A stretch of DNA of 7,588 nt from contig CAKZMN010000111.1 of the NCBI GenBank assembly GCA_937128575.1, positions 1 through 7,588 of the forward strand, in the 5' to 3' direction. Both the position numbers and the translations under genes were made by a program. Numbering within the stretch: the stretch's first letter is position 1; the number at the start of each line of letters is the position of its first letter. This document shows, in pieces, positions 6,679-7,588 of the stretch. Under the pieces are notes generated by a model. The model saw nothing but the letters and a program-made list of their open reading frames with translations, did no database searches and had not been told where the DNA came from. The DNA comes from an uncultured Alphaproteobacteria bacterium. Its GTDB lineage: Bacteria > Pseudomonadota > Alphaproteobacteria > Micavibrionales > Micavibrionaceae.

Positions 6679-6959
6679 GCATTTTTCGCCGCGCTGCTAA
6701 GGCGCCCATAAAGCTATATCGCTTCGCTATATCGCCGCTATTTAGCTCCTCTTGCCGCTTCTCGCCCACATGCTCGACCTACGCGCTGCAAGCGATTGAT
6801 CGCCACGGCGCTTTTAAGGGAATTTTACTCAGCGTGCGCCGTATTTTGCGCTGTAATCCATGGCATAAATGCGCCCATATCGACGAAGTGCCAGAAAGGT
6901 TTGATTGGGCGGCGCTGATCGGCTATAAACGCGGGATACTTAAAAAAGACCAACCCTAA
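6675..6959 (+). CDS. yidD: Membrane protein insertion efficiency factor YidD
   Basis: A 94-residue basic, membrane-associated protein of the YidD (DUF37) family that aids insertion of inner-membrane proteins, working near YidC. It shows the conserved YRFAISPLF stretch and the cysteine signature CRFSPTCSTYALQAI (C27, C33), then RCNPWH with C60. In place of the common GYDPVP-type ending it has HKCAHIDEVPE, with an extra cysteine at 66. The start overlaps the rnpA stop by four bases and a purine-rich AGAGGGGG serves as ribosome site inside rnpA. The position between rnpA and yidC is the classic one. Confidence 0.96.
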   Translation: MSIFRRAAKAPIKLYRFAISPLFSSSCRFSPTCSTYALQAIDRHGAFKGILLSVRRILRCNPWHKCAHIDEVPERFDWAALIGYKRGILKKDQP

Positions 6960-6988
6960 TTTTAAAAACAAGGCTGCGCGGTACAATC

Positions 6989-7588
6989 ATGCTATTCGGT
7001 AATAACAACAATAATAACGATCAAATGGACCCCCAAGATCTGAAGAGGCTCTTTATCTTCTTCGTACTCGCGGTGATGGTGTATTTCAGCTACGACCATT
7101 TCGTTCTGGCACCGCAAAAAGAAGCCTTAAAACAGGTACAGCAAGCCGAAGCCGTAATGGCACAAAAAGAGGCCGTTCAAGTCGCTAAGGGTGAAATCGC
7201 GCTAGAGCCCTTGCCCCGCGAAGAGGTGGTAAGCGAAGGTCAGCGTCTAGTGATTGAAAATGAACAGCTGCGCGGATCTTTATCTCTAACGGGCGGGCGC
7301 ATCGATGATGTGGCGCTGAATGAATATTTCGAAACCATCGAAAAAGATGAAAATATTCATGTGCTATCCCCCAATCAAACAAAATACCCACGCTATATTG
7401 ATTATGGTTGGGTCGCAGCGCAGGCTTCGACAACGGTGCCTGATGCAAAAACCACTTGGCGCGCTTTTGGCGGCGACAAATTAACGCCCGAAACCCCCGT
7501 GACATTGGTGTGGGATAACGGCAAGGGCCTTCGTTTCGAACGCATTATTTCAATTGATGAAAACTATATGTTCAACATCGAACAGAAG
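6989..7588 (+). CDS. yidC: Membrane protein insertase YidC, N-terminal 200 codons (cut by window end)
   Basis: The open frame runs from the ATG at 6989 to the last base with no stop. YidC inserts proteins into the inner membrane alone or with SecYEG. Only the N-terminal part is visible. An unusual hydrophilic lead with six asparagines (residues 5-10) comes first, then a membrane anchor at about residues 21-41 (LFIFFVLAVMVYFSYDHFVL). An Ala/Gln/Glu-rich probable coiled coil follows (about 43-66), then the start of the periplasmic P1 beta-domain. Recognisable P1 pieces are GSLSLTGGRIDDVAL, YPRYIDYGWV, TPVTLVWDNGKGL and the final ISIDENYMF. The catalytic five-helix core lies beyond the window. 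No strong ribosome site is seen (AAGG about 15 bases upstream), so the next in-frame ATG at 7025 remains possible. It starts 29 bases after yidD ends. Confidence 0.95.
   Translation, partial: MLFGNNNNNNDQMDPQDLKRLFIFFVLAVMVYFSYDHFVLAPQKEALKQVQQAEAVMAQKEAVQVAKGEIALEPLPREEVVSEGQRLVIENEQLRGSLSLTGGRIDDVALNEYFETIEKDENIHVLSPNQTKYPRYIDYGWVAAQASTTVPDAKTTWRAFGGDKLTPETPVTLVWDNGKGLRFERIISIDENYMFNIEQK

Overview
The window looks like chromosomal DNA from an alphaproteobacterium. The best evidence is the YidC fragment, whose periplasmic domain carries the Y-x-x-Y/F-GW and TPVTLxWDNG-type motifs typical of alphaproteobacterial YidC. The L34 sequence, a UbiH-type ubiquinone hydroxylase and the order rpmH-rnpA-yidD-yidC agree with this. 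The genus cannot be fixed from the sequence alone. All recognised genes are on the + strand.

Bases 1-3858 are the 3' part of one very long gene for a repetitive, Asp/Asn-rich right-handed parallel beta-helix protein, probably a secreted or surface adhesin-like protein. The reading frame is open through base 1, so the signal peptide and any secretion domain lie upstream. The protein has more than 30 short coils marked by a recurring (D/N)GI-x-(F/V) turn. These coils are grouped into a second, larger repeat of about 320-375 residues, seen as two full modules and a decayed third. A coil-free C-terminal region follows, with a 17-residue tandem repeat and the only two cysteines in the visible protein. 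A clear intrinsic terminator ends the gene.

Bases 4063-4683 encode a 206-residue acidic, apparently cytosolic protein I do not recognise. Two small stem-loops separate it from a UbiH/COQ6-family FAD monooxygenase (4766-5962) for ubiquinone synthesis.

From about 6032 the window holds a housekeeping operon. A near-consensus sigma-70 promoter is followed by an 80-base leader with a hairpin, then rpmH (L34), rnpA (RNase P protein), yidD and the first 200 codons of yidC, which is cut by the window end. These genes serve ribosome assembly, tRNA 5' maturation and inner-membrane protein insertion. A perfect 20-base palindrome over the rpmH stop codon lies just before rnpA and may help set the unequal output of the two genes.

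I see no tRNA, rRNA, CRISPR array, insertion sequence or attachment site. The most unusual object is the nested repeat of the beta-helix protein; the rest is ordinary core genome.
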